From NCBI GenBank assembly GCA_017860335.1, contig JAFNAU010000003.1, positions 1-32,449 on the forward strand: DNA of 32,449 nucleotides, given 5' to 3'. A model generated the notes under the pieces. The model saw only the letters and a list, made by a program, of their open reading frames with translations, had not been told where the DNA came from and made no database searches. Source of the stretch: Bacteroidota bacterium. GTDB taxonomy: Bacteria > Bacteroidota > Bacteroidia > Bacteroidales > Paludibacteraceae. Positions 18,339 through 27,035 of the stretch are shown here, piece after piece (positions within the stretch are counted from its first letter, which is position 1; every line of letters begins with the position of its first letter). A program made the translations under genes and the position numbers.

Positions 18339-20033
18339 ATGAAAAAAATAGCATATATAATTGTAATAGCTGTGGCTTTAACGTCATGTACCGACTTTCT
18401 CGATCTACAGCCCAAAGCCATCCTTAGCGAAGCTCAAGTAGCAGGAGCTGATAATGCCGATAAATTTGTCATAGCTGCTTATGCAAGTTTGGGAAATGAT
18501 CACTATAATATTCCTTTTAGTCTCTGGCCGTATGGTAATGTTCGTTCGGGTGATGCTTATAAAGGCGGTCGCGATGAAGCCGATATTCAGGCTTTCTACT
18601 TCATGGAAACGTTTAAAAACATGAGAACTGATTTTGGAGAAGTAGATGGTATCTGGTATAATATCTATGTAGGAATATCACGTGCTAATGCAGCGCTGAG
18701 AAATATTAACACACTTACTGAAGCAGAATATCCAAATATGAAAGTTAGACAAGCTGAGATGCGTTTTCTACGGGGGCACTGGTATTTTATGTTGAAAGAA
18801 ATGTTTAAGTATATTCCTTATATTGATGAAACTGTTGCTGTGACTGATTATGAGAAAATATCAAACAGAGCATTGACCAATGATCAACTTTGGGATAAAA
18901 TTGCCGATGATTTCGAATTTGCAGCTAAATATCTTCCAGCAGTTCAACCTGAGATAGGGCGTGCGAGCAGATATGCAGCACAAGCCTATCTTGCTAAAAC
19001 AAGACTTTATCAGGCTTACGAGCAGGACGAACAAAACAATGTGATTAACATCAACAAAGATAAACTGAATCAGGTCGTTACTTTGTGTGATTCTGTTATG
19101 TCATCAACAGCAAGATTGGAAACCGATTTTGGTTATAATTTTATGCCGGGTGCATATGAAAATGGAAACGAATCTCTTTTTGCTGTTCAATATTCACACG
19201 ATGATGGAACAAGTAAAGGCCGTTTAAATTTTGGTGATATTTTGGCAACACCTCAAGGATTGGGTTGTTGCGATTTCCACAAACCAAGTCAAAATCTCGC
19301 AAATGCCTATAAAACAGGAGCAAACGGTTTGCCAATGTTTGACACATTCAATGATACTGATCTGGATTTGACAGTCAATACTGTTGACCCACGTCTGAAC
19401 CATACCATTGCAATTCCAGGACATCCTTGGAAATACGATCCGACATTATTGTACGATAAGAGCTGGAATAGGACTCCGGATGTATATGGTGTTTATGCTT
19501 CGCTGAAAGAAAATGTATCGCCTAAATGCGATTGCTTTATTCACCTTGATCCATTTTTTGGAAATACCAAGAACCGCATTATCATACGATATGCCGATGT
19601 TATATTGTTTAAAGCCGAAGCATTGATTGAACTTGGTCGGGAATATGAAGCATTATCATTGATTAATCAAATCAGAACTCGTGCCAGAAGAAGTACCGGA
19701 TTGTTGAAAATGTCGAACGGAAATTACGAATCAAATTTCAATGTTAGTAACTATATACCAGGAACAAACTGTGTGTGGACACAGGATTATGCTCGTCAGG
19801 CACTTCGCTGGGAACGTCGTCTGGAATTTGCTATGGAAGGAAACCGTTTCTTTGACCTCGTTCGTTGGGGAATTGCTGATTCGTACATGAATGCTTATTT
19901 TACAAAGGAAAAGACAAAAAGAACTTATTTGAAAGATGGATTATTCACTAAAAACAGGGATGAGTATTTGCCAATTCCTTTTAACCAAATCAACTTCAGC
20001 AAAGGAACATATAAGCAAAATTACGGATATTAA
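18339..20033 (+). CDS. SusD/RagB-family nutrient-binding outer membrane lipoprotein
   Basis: 564 aa; 'LTSCTDFLDLQPKAIL' lipobox; 'AEMRFLRGHWYFMLKEMFKYIPY'; 'ALRWERRLEFAMEGNRFFDLVRWGIAD'; 'YLPIPFNQIN'. Confidence 0.95.
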   Translation: MKKIAYIIVIAVALTSCTDFLDLQPKAILSEAQVAGADNADKFVIAAYASLGNDHYNIPFSLWPYGNVRSGDAYKGGRDEADIQAFYFMETFKNMRTDFGEVDGIWYNIYVGISRANAALRNINTLTEAEYPNMKVRQAEMRFLRGHWYFMLKEMFKYIPYIDETVAVTDYEKISNRALTNDQLWDKIADDFEFAAKYLPAVQPEIGRASRYAAQAYLAKTRLYQAYEQDEQNNVININKDKLNQVVTLCDSVMSSTARLETDFGYNFMPGAYENGNESLFAVQYSHDDGTSKGRLNFGDILATPQGLGCCDFHKPSQNLANAYKTGANGLPMFDTFNDTDLDLTVNTVDPRLNHTIAIPGHPWKYDPTLLYDKSWNRTPDVYGVYASLKENVSPKCDCFIHLDPFFGNTKNRIIIRYADVILFKAEALIELGREYEALSLINQIRTRARRSTGLLKMSNGNYESNFNVSNYIPGTNCVWTQDYARQALRWERRLEFAMEGNRFFDLVRWGIADSYMNAYFTKEKTKRTYLKDGLFTKNRDEYLPIPFNQINFSKGTYKQNYGY

Positions 20034-20060
20034 TTCAATAACCTTTTTAATAAAAATAAA

Positions 20061-21146
20061 ATGAAACGACATATTATAAAAACATTATATCTTGCAGTTC
20101 TGACTATTGTTTTCACCTCGTGTTACGACCGTGATATTCCAAACATCGAACCAAACTTACCAGCAGTGAGCAATTTGCAATATACTCTCGTCGGAGATAG
20201 TGTAAAGCTAACATGGTCACTGCCTCTGGGCCATGATAGCCTGAGTGCTTCTATCTCAACTCTTAATGGAACGGTTTTAGTTTCGGGGAATCCAACTTCG
20301 TATACTTTTGGTTTGGTTGAAGTACTTAAAGAATACAGCTTTACTGTGAAGATTAAAGATACAAAAGGAAATTTATCCTTGGGTCAGACAGTTCGATTGA
20401 CTCGACCGGGTGCAAAAATAACTAAATTTGCAATTGACACAATAAATGGTGTGATTGACAACCTGATGAGAGAAATCATAATTTATCTTCCTGTTGGAAC
20501 AAACGTCAAAACATTAAAACCGACTGTTGAATTTACCAGTGGCGCAACATTAAGTCCTGCTTCAGGCACTACGGTTGATTTCACCAATCCGGTAACATAT
20601 ACTATAGCCAAAGACAATATGACGTTTACCTATACAGTAACAGCAGTAGTGGCGCAAAAACCACTTGATTATGTGCTGCTTTATAATGGTGAAAATGTTG
20701 CCCCACTTTGGGATAACATAGCTGCAACCGTTAATAATGGTGTAGCTAATCCGATTACAAATGGCATCAACAATACCTTGACCTGCTCTTCAATTGTTCG
20801 CAACAGCATAGTTGGAGATGCTGGCGGTCGTCCATGGTCAGGTGGTGCACTTTGGAATGCGTATAAAGTAAATATTGATCCTGCTATTTACAATAAATTC
20901 TCAGTAATGGTATTGAAAGAATCTGCAGGAACAGTTCAATTGGAAATTCAAAATGCAGATGGCTCTGTAAAAGATTGGTTGAAAACTGAATACACTACTG
21001 TTGGAAAATGGCAGGAACTTACATTTGACATTCCATCAGGTCGTACTGCTTTCATAAACAACATATTAATTGCACCACATTGTCAGGATGTAATTGATCA
21101 TACACAAACTATTTATTGGGATGAACTAAAGGTGTATAAAAAATAA
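20061..21146 (+). CDS. Surface glycan-binding-protein-like lipoprotein with one C-terminal copy of the PUL-shared module
   Basis: 361 aa; 'FTSCYDRDIP' lipobox; Ig-like N-terminal part; residues ~205-361 align with modules of the 883- and 433-aa proteins (LLYNGEN...NKFSVMVLKE..GTVQLEIQ...TTVGKWQELTFDI...YWDELKVYK); position after SusD. Confidence 0.75.
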   Translation: MKRHIIKTLYLAVLTIVFTSCYDRDIPNIEPNLPAVSNLQYTLVGDSVKLTWSLPLGHDSLSASISTLNGTVLVSGNPTSYTFGLVEVLKEYSFTVKIKDTKGNLSLGQTVRLTRPGAKITKFAIDTINGVIDNLMREIIIYLPVGTNVKTLKPTVEFTSGATLSPASGTTVDFTNPVTYTIAKDNMTFTYTVTAVVAQKPLDYVLLYNGENVAPLWDNIAATVNNGVANPITNGINNTLTCSSIVRNSIVGDAGGRPWSGGALWNAYKVNIDPAIYNKFSVMVLKESAGTVQLEIQNADGSVKDWLKTEYTTVGKWQELTFDIPSGRTAFINNILIAPHCQDVIDHTQTIYWDELKVYKK

Positions 21147-21158
21147 TTATTATCAAAG

Positions 21159-21195
21159 AAAGTACGTTATGCATATAATTGTATGGCGTGCTTTT
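21159..21195 (+). terminator. Possible terminator/attenuator hairpin between the SusCD block and the GH32 gene
   Basis: AAAGTACG ... CGTGCTTT(T), 8-bp arms with one G-U pair and a ~20-nt loop. Confidence 0.3.
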
Positions 21196-21311
21196 CTATA
21201 AAATCTAAACTTTATCTCAAATTCAATTTGTCGATTCATTAAAATTCTAAAAAACAATATTTAAGGTTTAGTTTGTAAAGGATTGAAAAGTTTACTCAGA
21301 TAAGAAATGCA

Positions 21312-23615
21312 ATGAAAATAATCGAAGGTGTCTCAACACAAAATGAAAAAAAATGTATTTGCACATTAGGACTTCTGTTTTTTTTAACAACATTGACTAC
21401 ATGGCCTTTATTTGCACAATATAATGAAGTATACAGGCCTCAGTATCATTTCTCTGCAAACACTGGTTGGATAGGTGATCCCGATGGGTTAGTGCGTTAC
21501 AACAACAAGTACCATCTTTTTTGGTGGGGACATGCCACATCAAGCGATTTAGTTTACTGGACCGAAAAAAACTGGCCTATGCAAGGCGACAACAGTACGT
21601 TCGATTATTACTCCGGTAGCATGGTTGTTGATGCGAAAAACACCGCAGGCTTAAAATCAGGTACGTATGCACCAATGATTGCCCTCTTTACAAATCACAA
21701 CAAAACAACAGGTCTGGAAGCACCTGCTTTATCATTCAGCAATGATTATTTGTCTGATTATACAAATTTTTATCTTTATAATCGCGGAACTCCGCTAATG
21801 ACAACGGCTAATGGATTCAGAGATCCGAGCGTATTCTGGGATTCAGCTAATAATCAATGGGTAATGTCCATTGCTGCCAATGCCAGTAATAAAACGGTAC
21901 AGTTCTATTACTCTACCAACCTGAAGACATGGAGAATATTGAATTCATTTGGTCCTCTTGGCACAAAAGAAAACTGGTGGGAATGTCCGGATATGTTTCA
22001 ACTACCAGTAGATGGGAATAGTAATAATAAAAAATGGGTACTGATAGTCAGTGCAAGTGCCAAAGTTCAATATTTTCTTGGTGATTTCGATGGCTTGTAT
22101 GGATTTGATATTGATCCGACTTGTGATTCGTACCTGCGTAATGGAACAGGTATTCAGGGAACTGTATTTGCCGATTTTGAAACAACCGCTTATACAGGTT
22201 GGACAGCAACCGGAACAGCCTTTGGGTCAGGTCCTGCCAGTGGAAATCTGAGTGGACAACAATCTGTTTTCGGTTATCTGGGAAATAAGCTAGCTAACTC
22301 ATTCAATAATGGAGATGGTTCTACCGGAACTCTCACATCTGCGTTATTTACGATAAGTAAAAATTGCATCAACTTCCTGATTGGGGGTGGAAATAATGCC
22401 GGACTAACCTGCATTAATCTGATTGTTAATGGTTCTGTGGTGCAATCGACAACAGGAAGAAACGAAGAGGTGTTGAAATGGGCCGGTTGGAATGTTACAC
22501 AATGGATAGGTAAAACGGCTCAGATTCAGATTGTTGATAACAGTACCGGAGGTTGGGGGCATATTAATATTGATCATATTGTATTTGCTGATGCGTTGTG
22601 GAATAATAATATCGAACATTCTTTAGTTGCCGATTATGGTAGTGATTTTTATGCTGCCAGAACTTTTCGAGATTACGACAACGCAGAAAACCGTACCGTT
22701 ATGATGGGTTGGATGGGTAACTGGAATTATGCCAACTCAACACCAACCAGCTGGGGACGAGGTCACGAATCATTGCCTCGCGAATTGTCCCTGAAAACTT
22801 TTGCGGATGGCATTCGGTTGGTACAACAACCAATTCCTGCATTGAAGAAACTGAGAAACGACAGTGTAATTGTGACAAATAAATCGGTCGTAAATACACA
22901 GACACTGACAGAGTTTACGCCCTTATACAATTATTATGAAATTGATGCAGTATTCAATGTTACCACGGGAGCTAATTTTGGTTTAAACCTTTGTGTGAGT
23001 GGAACTAATAAAGTAGTATTGGGGTATGATGCCAGCAGTTCTAATTTATACCTCGACAGAACAAAGTCAGGTAATGTGGCATTTAGTTCGGCTTTCCCCA
23101 ATGTAATTACTACTCCACTTTTGCCTGATAATGGGCAGATTAAATTGCACATCTATATTGATCAATCATCCATTGAAGTCTTTGCTAACGACGGGGTTCG
23201 GGTTATGAGCTCCTTGATTTATCCTGACACTTCGAGTAAATTAATTCAGCTTTTTTCTACTAATGGGACAACCAATGTGCAAAGTCTGAAAGCTTATAAT
23301 TTGAAGTCCATCTGGAAAACTGTACCCTCTGCAGTACCATTAACCTTCGATACGGGAAACAAGGAAATAAGCCTGTATCCCAATCCTGTAAAGAGAGGAC
23401 AGGCAATAACAATAAACTTTTTAAATAAAAATTTTACAGGAACAAATGTTAAACTGAAATTATTTACATTACAAGGAAGATTAGTGTCAGAAGAAAATTA
23501 CTCGGCAGAGGCTAATTCTGTTTTTAATGTTAATAATGATTTAGCGGCAGGTGTTTACATCATCACAGTAGAGTCTGAAGGTTACACGAAGTCTTTGAAA
23601 CTTGTTGTCCAATAA
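21312..23615 (+). CDS. GH32 family fructanase-like enzyme, atypical active-site segment, inserted beta-sandwich-like domain, T9SS-type C-terminal sorting domain
   Basis: 'YRPQYHFSANTGWIGDPDGLV', 'FRDPSVFW', 'WWECPDMFQLP'; inserted 'DFETTAYTGWTATGTAFGSGPASG...INIDHIVFAD'; C-terminal 'ISLYPNPVKRGQAITINF...AAGVYIITVESEGYTKSLKLVVQ'. Confidence 0.9.
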   Translation: MKIIEGVSTQNEKKCICTLGLLFFLTTLTTWPLFAQYNEVYRPQYHFSANTGWIGDPDGLVRYNNKYHLFWWGHATSSDLVYWTEKNWPMQGDNSTFDYYSGSMVVDAKNTAGLKSGTYAPMIALFTNHNKTTGLEAPALSFSNDYLSDYTNFYLYNRGTPLMTTANGFRDPSVFWDSANNQWVMSIAANASNKTVQFYYSTNLKTWRILNSFGPLGTKENWWECPDMFQLPVDGNSNNKKWVLIVSASAKVQYFLGDFDGLYGFDIDPTCDSYLRNGTGIQGTVFADFETTAYTGWTATGTAFGSGPASGNLSGQQSVFGYLGNKLANSFNNGDGSTGTLTSALFTISKNCINFLIGGGNNAGLTCINLIVNGSVVQSTTGRNEEVLKWAGWNVTQWIGKTAQIQIVDNSTGGWGHINIDHIVFADALWNNNIEHSLVADYGSDFYAARTFRDYDNAENRTVMMGWMGNWNYANSTPTSWGRGHESLPRELSLKTFADGIRLVQQPIPALKKLRNDSVIVTNKSVVNTQTLTEFTPLYNYYEIDAVFNVTTGANFGLNLCVSGTNKVVLGYDASSSNLYLDRTKSGNVAFSSAFPNVITTPLLPDNGQIKLHIYIDQSSIEVFANDGVRVMSSLIYPDTSSKLIQLFSTNGTTNVQSLKAYNLKSIWKTVPSAVPLTFDTGNKEISLYPNPVKRGQAITINFLNKNFTGTNVKLKLFTLQGRLVSEENYSAEANSVFNVNNDLAAGVYIITVESEGYTKSLKLVVQ

Positions 23616-23624
23616 ATGTGAAGT

Positions 23625-25151
23625 ATGAAGAAGCTGATTACTATATTGATGTTTTTCTTGAGTCTGACAAGCTGTAGACTTGCCGGTAAAGACACTTATT
23701 TTCTGACTACAGAAAGCACTCCAAAGGTTCATTATTCATCAATCGATCACAATGTCGGTGCACCTTCGTCATTTGTTTTACAGAATGGTATTTACTCTGT
23801 CTTCTATCAGGATTTCCATCTAGATAAAAACAAGAAAAACACCATATACAAGACAACCAGTACCGATTTGATTCATTGGGGGAAATCGGAGAAAGTTATT
23901 TTTTCGAACAAAGCTTTGCCTGTATTGTATGCCAATGTGGTTATTGATACTCAAAACACGATCGGTTTAATAACTAAAGCAATATCACCACTTGTTGCTT
24001 TAATATTGACCGAACAGAAAAGAATAAGTACTGGTTTTCAGCTTTATTATAGTGCAAATCAGGGTAAAACATGGAAGTACATCAGCAAGATTGATTTTCC
24101 CGGAGTTCTGACACCTGATTCAAAGCCAGCAATCATTTGGAACAGTTATACACGAAAATGGACAATGACATTGGTTGAGAACCAATCAATTAAAATTTAT
24201 TCGTCGACTGATTTTAGAAAATGGGAATTTGAAAGCACCTTCGAAAAAGATGCCCAGTACCGGGATAATATATGGCTGAAGGCAACGCTTTTCCCTGTTA
24301 ATGACGGGGCAAACTGGGTGTTACTGATAGATCAGGAATTTCCGAATCCACGAGATGGATCGTCTATTCAGTACCTCATTGGCTATTTTGATGGTAAATC
24401 GTTCAATACAAAAATTACAGCCAAATCGCAATGGTTTGATTATGGAAAAGATAATATCTATAATGTTGTGTGTAGTGGCTTGCCTGAAAATGCTCAATCA
24501 ACAGTTATTGGACTTAAAAACAACATTGATTATGCATTAATCGGTAGTATGAAACCTTACTGGGGAAGTTTTACTTTTCCACGAACACTACATACCGATA
24601 AGTATTCAGGAGAAGATATTCTAGCTTCTGAACCGATTCAGGTAATAGAAAAAGTGAAAACTAAAAGTCAGACATTGAACAATCTGAATGTCAATGAAAC
24701 TGTAGACATCAGCCATGTAATCACTATTCCGCTTACTCCATCATTCATTGTTCTGAAATTCGACACGAAGCAAATGACAAGAATGACTTTTCCATCAAGG
24801 TTTGGAATTCAGTTCGAGAATGATATAGCAGAAAAGCTAATCGTCGGTTACGATGCTTTCAAAGGAGAATATTTTGTTGACAGAAATAATTTTTCAATAG
24901 CAAAAGATAACTCCCAGTTCAGAGGCATTGATATTATTTCGTCTTTTCATTCCGACTCGGAGTTGGTTCTTAAAATGATCATGGACAATTCATCAATCGA
25001 ATTATTTGTAGAAAATGAAAAACAGGTCTTGACAGAAAATTATTTTACCGAACACAAACTTACTAAGGTAAAGCTTTTTGCCGAAAATGGAATTATCAAA
25101 ACAAAAGAATTGACAATAAGCAATTTAAACCCAATTCAAGAAAGCTACTAA
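23625..25151 (+). CDS. GH32-fold lipoprotein lacking all three catalytic acidic residues (predicted pseudoenzyme)
   Basis: 508 aa; 'LSLTSCRLAG' lipobox; GH32 framework kept ('STDLIHWGKSEKVIFSN', 'VVIDTQNTIGL', 'WLKATLFPVNDGANWVLLI', 'QYLIGYFDGKSFN', 'SSIELFVENEKQVLT') but WMNDPNG, RDP and EC motifs are replaced. Confidence 0.8.
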   Translation: MKKLITILMFFLSLTSCRLAGKDTYFLTTESTPKVHYSSIDHNVGAPSSFVLQNGIYSVFYQDFHLDKNKKNTIYKTTSTDLIHWGKSEKVIFSNKALPVLYANVVIDTQNTIGLITKAISPLVALILTEQKRISTGFQLYYSANQGKTWKYISKIDFPGVLTPDSKPAIIWNSYTRKWTMTLVENQSIKIYSSTDFRKWEFESTFEKDAQYRDNIWLKATLFPVNDGANWVLLIDQEFPNPRDGSSIQYLIGYFDGKSFNTKITAKSQWFDYGKDNIYNVVCSGLPENAQSTVIGLKNNIDYALIGSMKPYWGSFTFPRTLHTDKYSGEDILASEPIQVIEKVKTKSQTLNNLNVNETVDISHVITIPLTPSFIVLKFDTKQMTRMTFPSRFGIQFENDIAEKLIVGYDAFKGEYFVDRNNFSIAKDNSQFRGIDIISSFHSDSELVLKMIMDNSSIELFVENEKQVLTENYFTEHKLTKVKLFAENGIIKTKELTISNLNPIQESY

Positions 25152-25164
25152 TAATCCATTTTGT

Positions 25165-25199
25165 ATCAATTTTACACAATGATGCAACAAAAATGACAG
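25165..25199 (+). promoter_or_regulatory. PUL regulatory element, copy 3 (ATCAATTTTACACAATGATGCAACAAAAATGACAG)
   Basis: 32/35 identical to copy 1; TATTTTTG -7 box at 25220-25227 at the identical 55-bp offset. Confidence 0.75.
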
Positions 25200-25261
25200 A
25201 CTTCATTTGGCTTTGTTTCTATTTTTGCATCGTAAATTATTAACCAATTTTTTTAAGTAAA

Positions 25262-27028
25262 ATGAAAAATACACTCTTTCTTATTATCATGGTGCTTATA
25301 TCGATTAATATGAGTTGCACTTCTCAGAAAAAATCGTCCGGCAATAATATATCTTCCGATTATCAAATCAAGTCATCCTATTTGCTTATTCCTGTGGAGG
25401 AAAAAGCACCGGAGGTAAAAATCATAGCAGCAGCTTCTGATACGACACACCAAACAGCTTTTGATGTGCATTTAGCTGTAGATCAGATTGATTATTGGGT
25501 GCCGGTAGATGTGAAAAAATGGAAAACCCAACTACTTACACTTACTTTTCAGGGATTAACAAAACCTGTGTTGGGGAGCAAAGAAATCAAACAATCTGAC
25601 AAATTTGAATTTGAGTACAATGAAACGTATCGTCCTCAGTTTCATTTTTCTCCTGAATACGGCTGGATGAATGATCCCAATGGAATGGTATATCTCGACG
25701 GCGAATACCACCTTTTTTATCAGTACAATCCTTACGGTTCGATGTGGGGAAATATGTCGTGGGGGCATGCCGTAAGCACCGACCTTACTTCGTGGACTTA
25801 CCTGCCGGTGGCACTTAGGCCCGATAGTCTGGGTGAAATATTCTCCGGCAGTGCCGTGATTGACAAGGACAATACAGCCGGATTTGGTAAAGATGCGATG
25901 ATAGCAATTTTCACCAGCGCAGGCAAAGTTCAGGCGCAATCTATCGCTTACAGCACGGACAAAGGACGTACATTTTCAAAATATGCTCAAAATCCGGTTT
26001 TGCCAAATCCGGGAATTACCGATTTTCGTGACCCGAAAGTATCGTGGAACGAACAATCCGGGCAATGGGTTATGGCACTTGCCACGAAGCAAACAGTCAC
26101 TTTCTTTGGCTCGCATAACCTGAAGAACTGGACTAAACTGAGTGAATTTGGCGAAGGTATTGGTTCGCACGCAGCTGTGTGGGAATGTCCCGATTTATTT
26201 CCGATGACTTATCAGGGAAAAACTAAATGGGTACTGCTGGTGAGCTTAAATCCGGGGGGACCAAACGGCGGCTCAGCCACTCAGTATTTTATTGGAGACT
26301 TTGACGGAAAAACATTTACACCCGACGCATTGCCTTATCCGCTTTGGCTGGATTACGGGCGCGATAATTATGCCGGTGTAACGTTCAACAATATCCCGCA
26401 GTCTGATGGCCGCCGCATTTTTATGGGTTGGATGAGCAACTGGGATTACGCTAATCAGATTCCATCGAAACATTTCAGGAGTGCAAATACAACTGCCCGC
26501 GAACTCACAATTGTGAATAACGGCAAACATCTGATACTGAGCAGCTATCCGGTAAAAGAAATAAATAAACTGAAAAGGGAAATTTCAGAGATGCCTGGTC
26601 TTCATGTCAACAAAGAATATGTAATAACTGAATTGTTGAAAAAAAACGAGGGGTGTTTTGAAATTGAAATGACAATTCGTCCTGAAAATGCACGGATATT
26701 TGGTTTTAGTTTGAATAATGCTAAAAACGAAACATTGAAATTTAATTTCGATAACACAACCGGATTTTTCAGCATAGACCGCAAACAGAGCGGTTTGACC
26801 GATTTCAATGACCGCTTTGCAATGGGAATGAATGCCCCGCTTATAAAGAGAGACAGTTACAAAGTTCGTTTACTGGTAGATAAAGCTTCAGCAGAAATAT
26901 TCATCAACGATGGTGAAATCACATCGACAACGCTGTTTTTCCCTTCGGAATGGATGAACCAACTCAGATTTTTCAGTCAGACCGGAACATTCAGTGTAGA
27001 AAACATTAAAATTAATAACTTAAAATAA
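25262..27028 (+). CDS. GH32 family fructan beta-fructosidase/levanase-like lipoprotein
   Basis: 588 aa; 'NMSCTSQKK' lipobox; N-terminal domain then 'YRPQFHFSPEYGWMNDPNGMVY', 'DFRDPKVSW', 'WECPDLF'; C-terminal 'ASAEIFINDGEITSTTLFFP'. Confidence 0.95.
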   Translation: MKNTLFLIIMVLISINMSCTSQKKSSGNNISSDYQIKSSYLLIPVEEKAPEVKIIAAASDTTHQTAFDVHLAVDQIDYWVPVDVKKWKTQLLTLTFQGLTKPVLGSKEIKQSDKFEFEYNETYRPQFHFSPEYGWMNDPNGMVYLDGEYHLFYQYNPYGSMWGNMSWGHAVSTDLTSWTYLPVALRPDSLGEIFSGSAVIDKDNTAGFGKDAMIAIFTSAGKVQAQSIAYSTDKGRTFSKYAQNPVLPNPGITDFRDPKVSWNEQSGQWVMALATKQTVTFFGSHNLKNWTKLSEFGEGIGSHAAVWECPDLFPMTYQGKTKWVLLVSLNPGGPNGGSATQYFIGDFDGKTFTPDALPYPLWLDYGRDNYAGVTFNNIPQSDGRRIFMGWMSNWDYANQIPSKHFRSANTTARELTIVNNGKHLILSSYPVKEINKLKREISEMPGLHVNKEYVITELLKKNEGCFEIEMTIRPENARIFGFSLNNAKNETLKFNFDNTTGFFSIDRKQSGLTDFNDRFAMGMNAPLIKRDSYKVRLLVDKASAEIFINDGEITSTTLFFPSEWMNQLRFFSQTGTFSVENIKINNLK

Positions 27029-27035
27029 TTAACTC

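Noticed and set aside
21152-21186. Possible fourth copy of the 35-bp regulatory element upstream of the 767-aa GH32
   Set aside because: Only about 18/35 positions match copy 1, the TGCAACAAA core is not kept, and no clean -7 box lies at the 55-bp offset; the segment also overlaps a terminator-like hairpin.
25556-25939. 127-aa minus-strand ORF within the GH32 gene
   Set aside because: Antisense to conserved GH32 motifs; no independent support.
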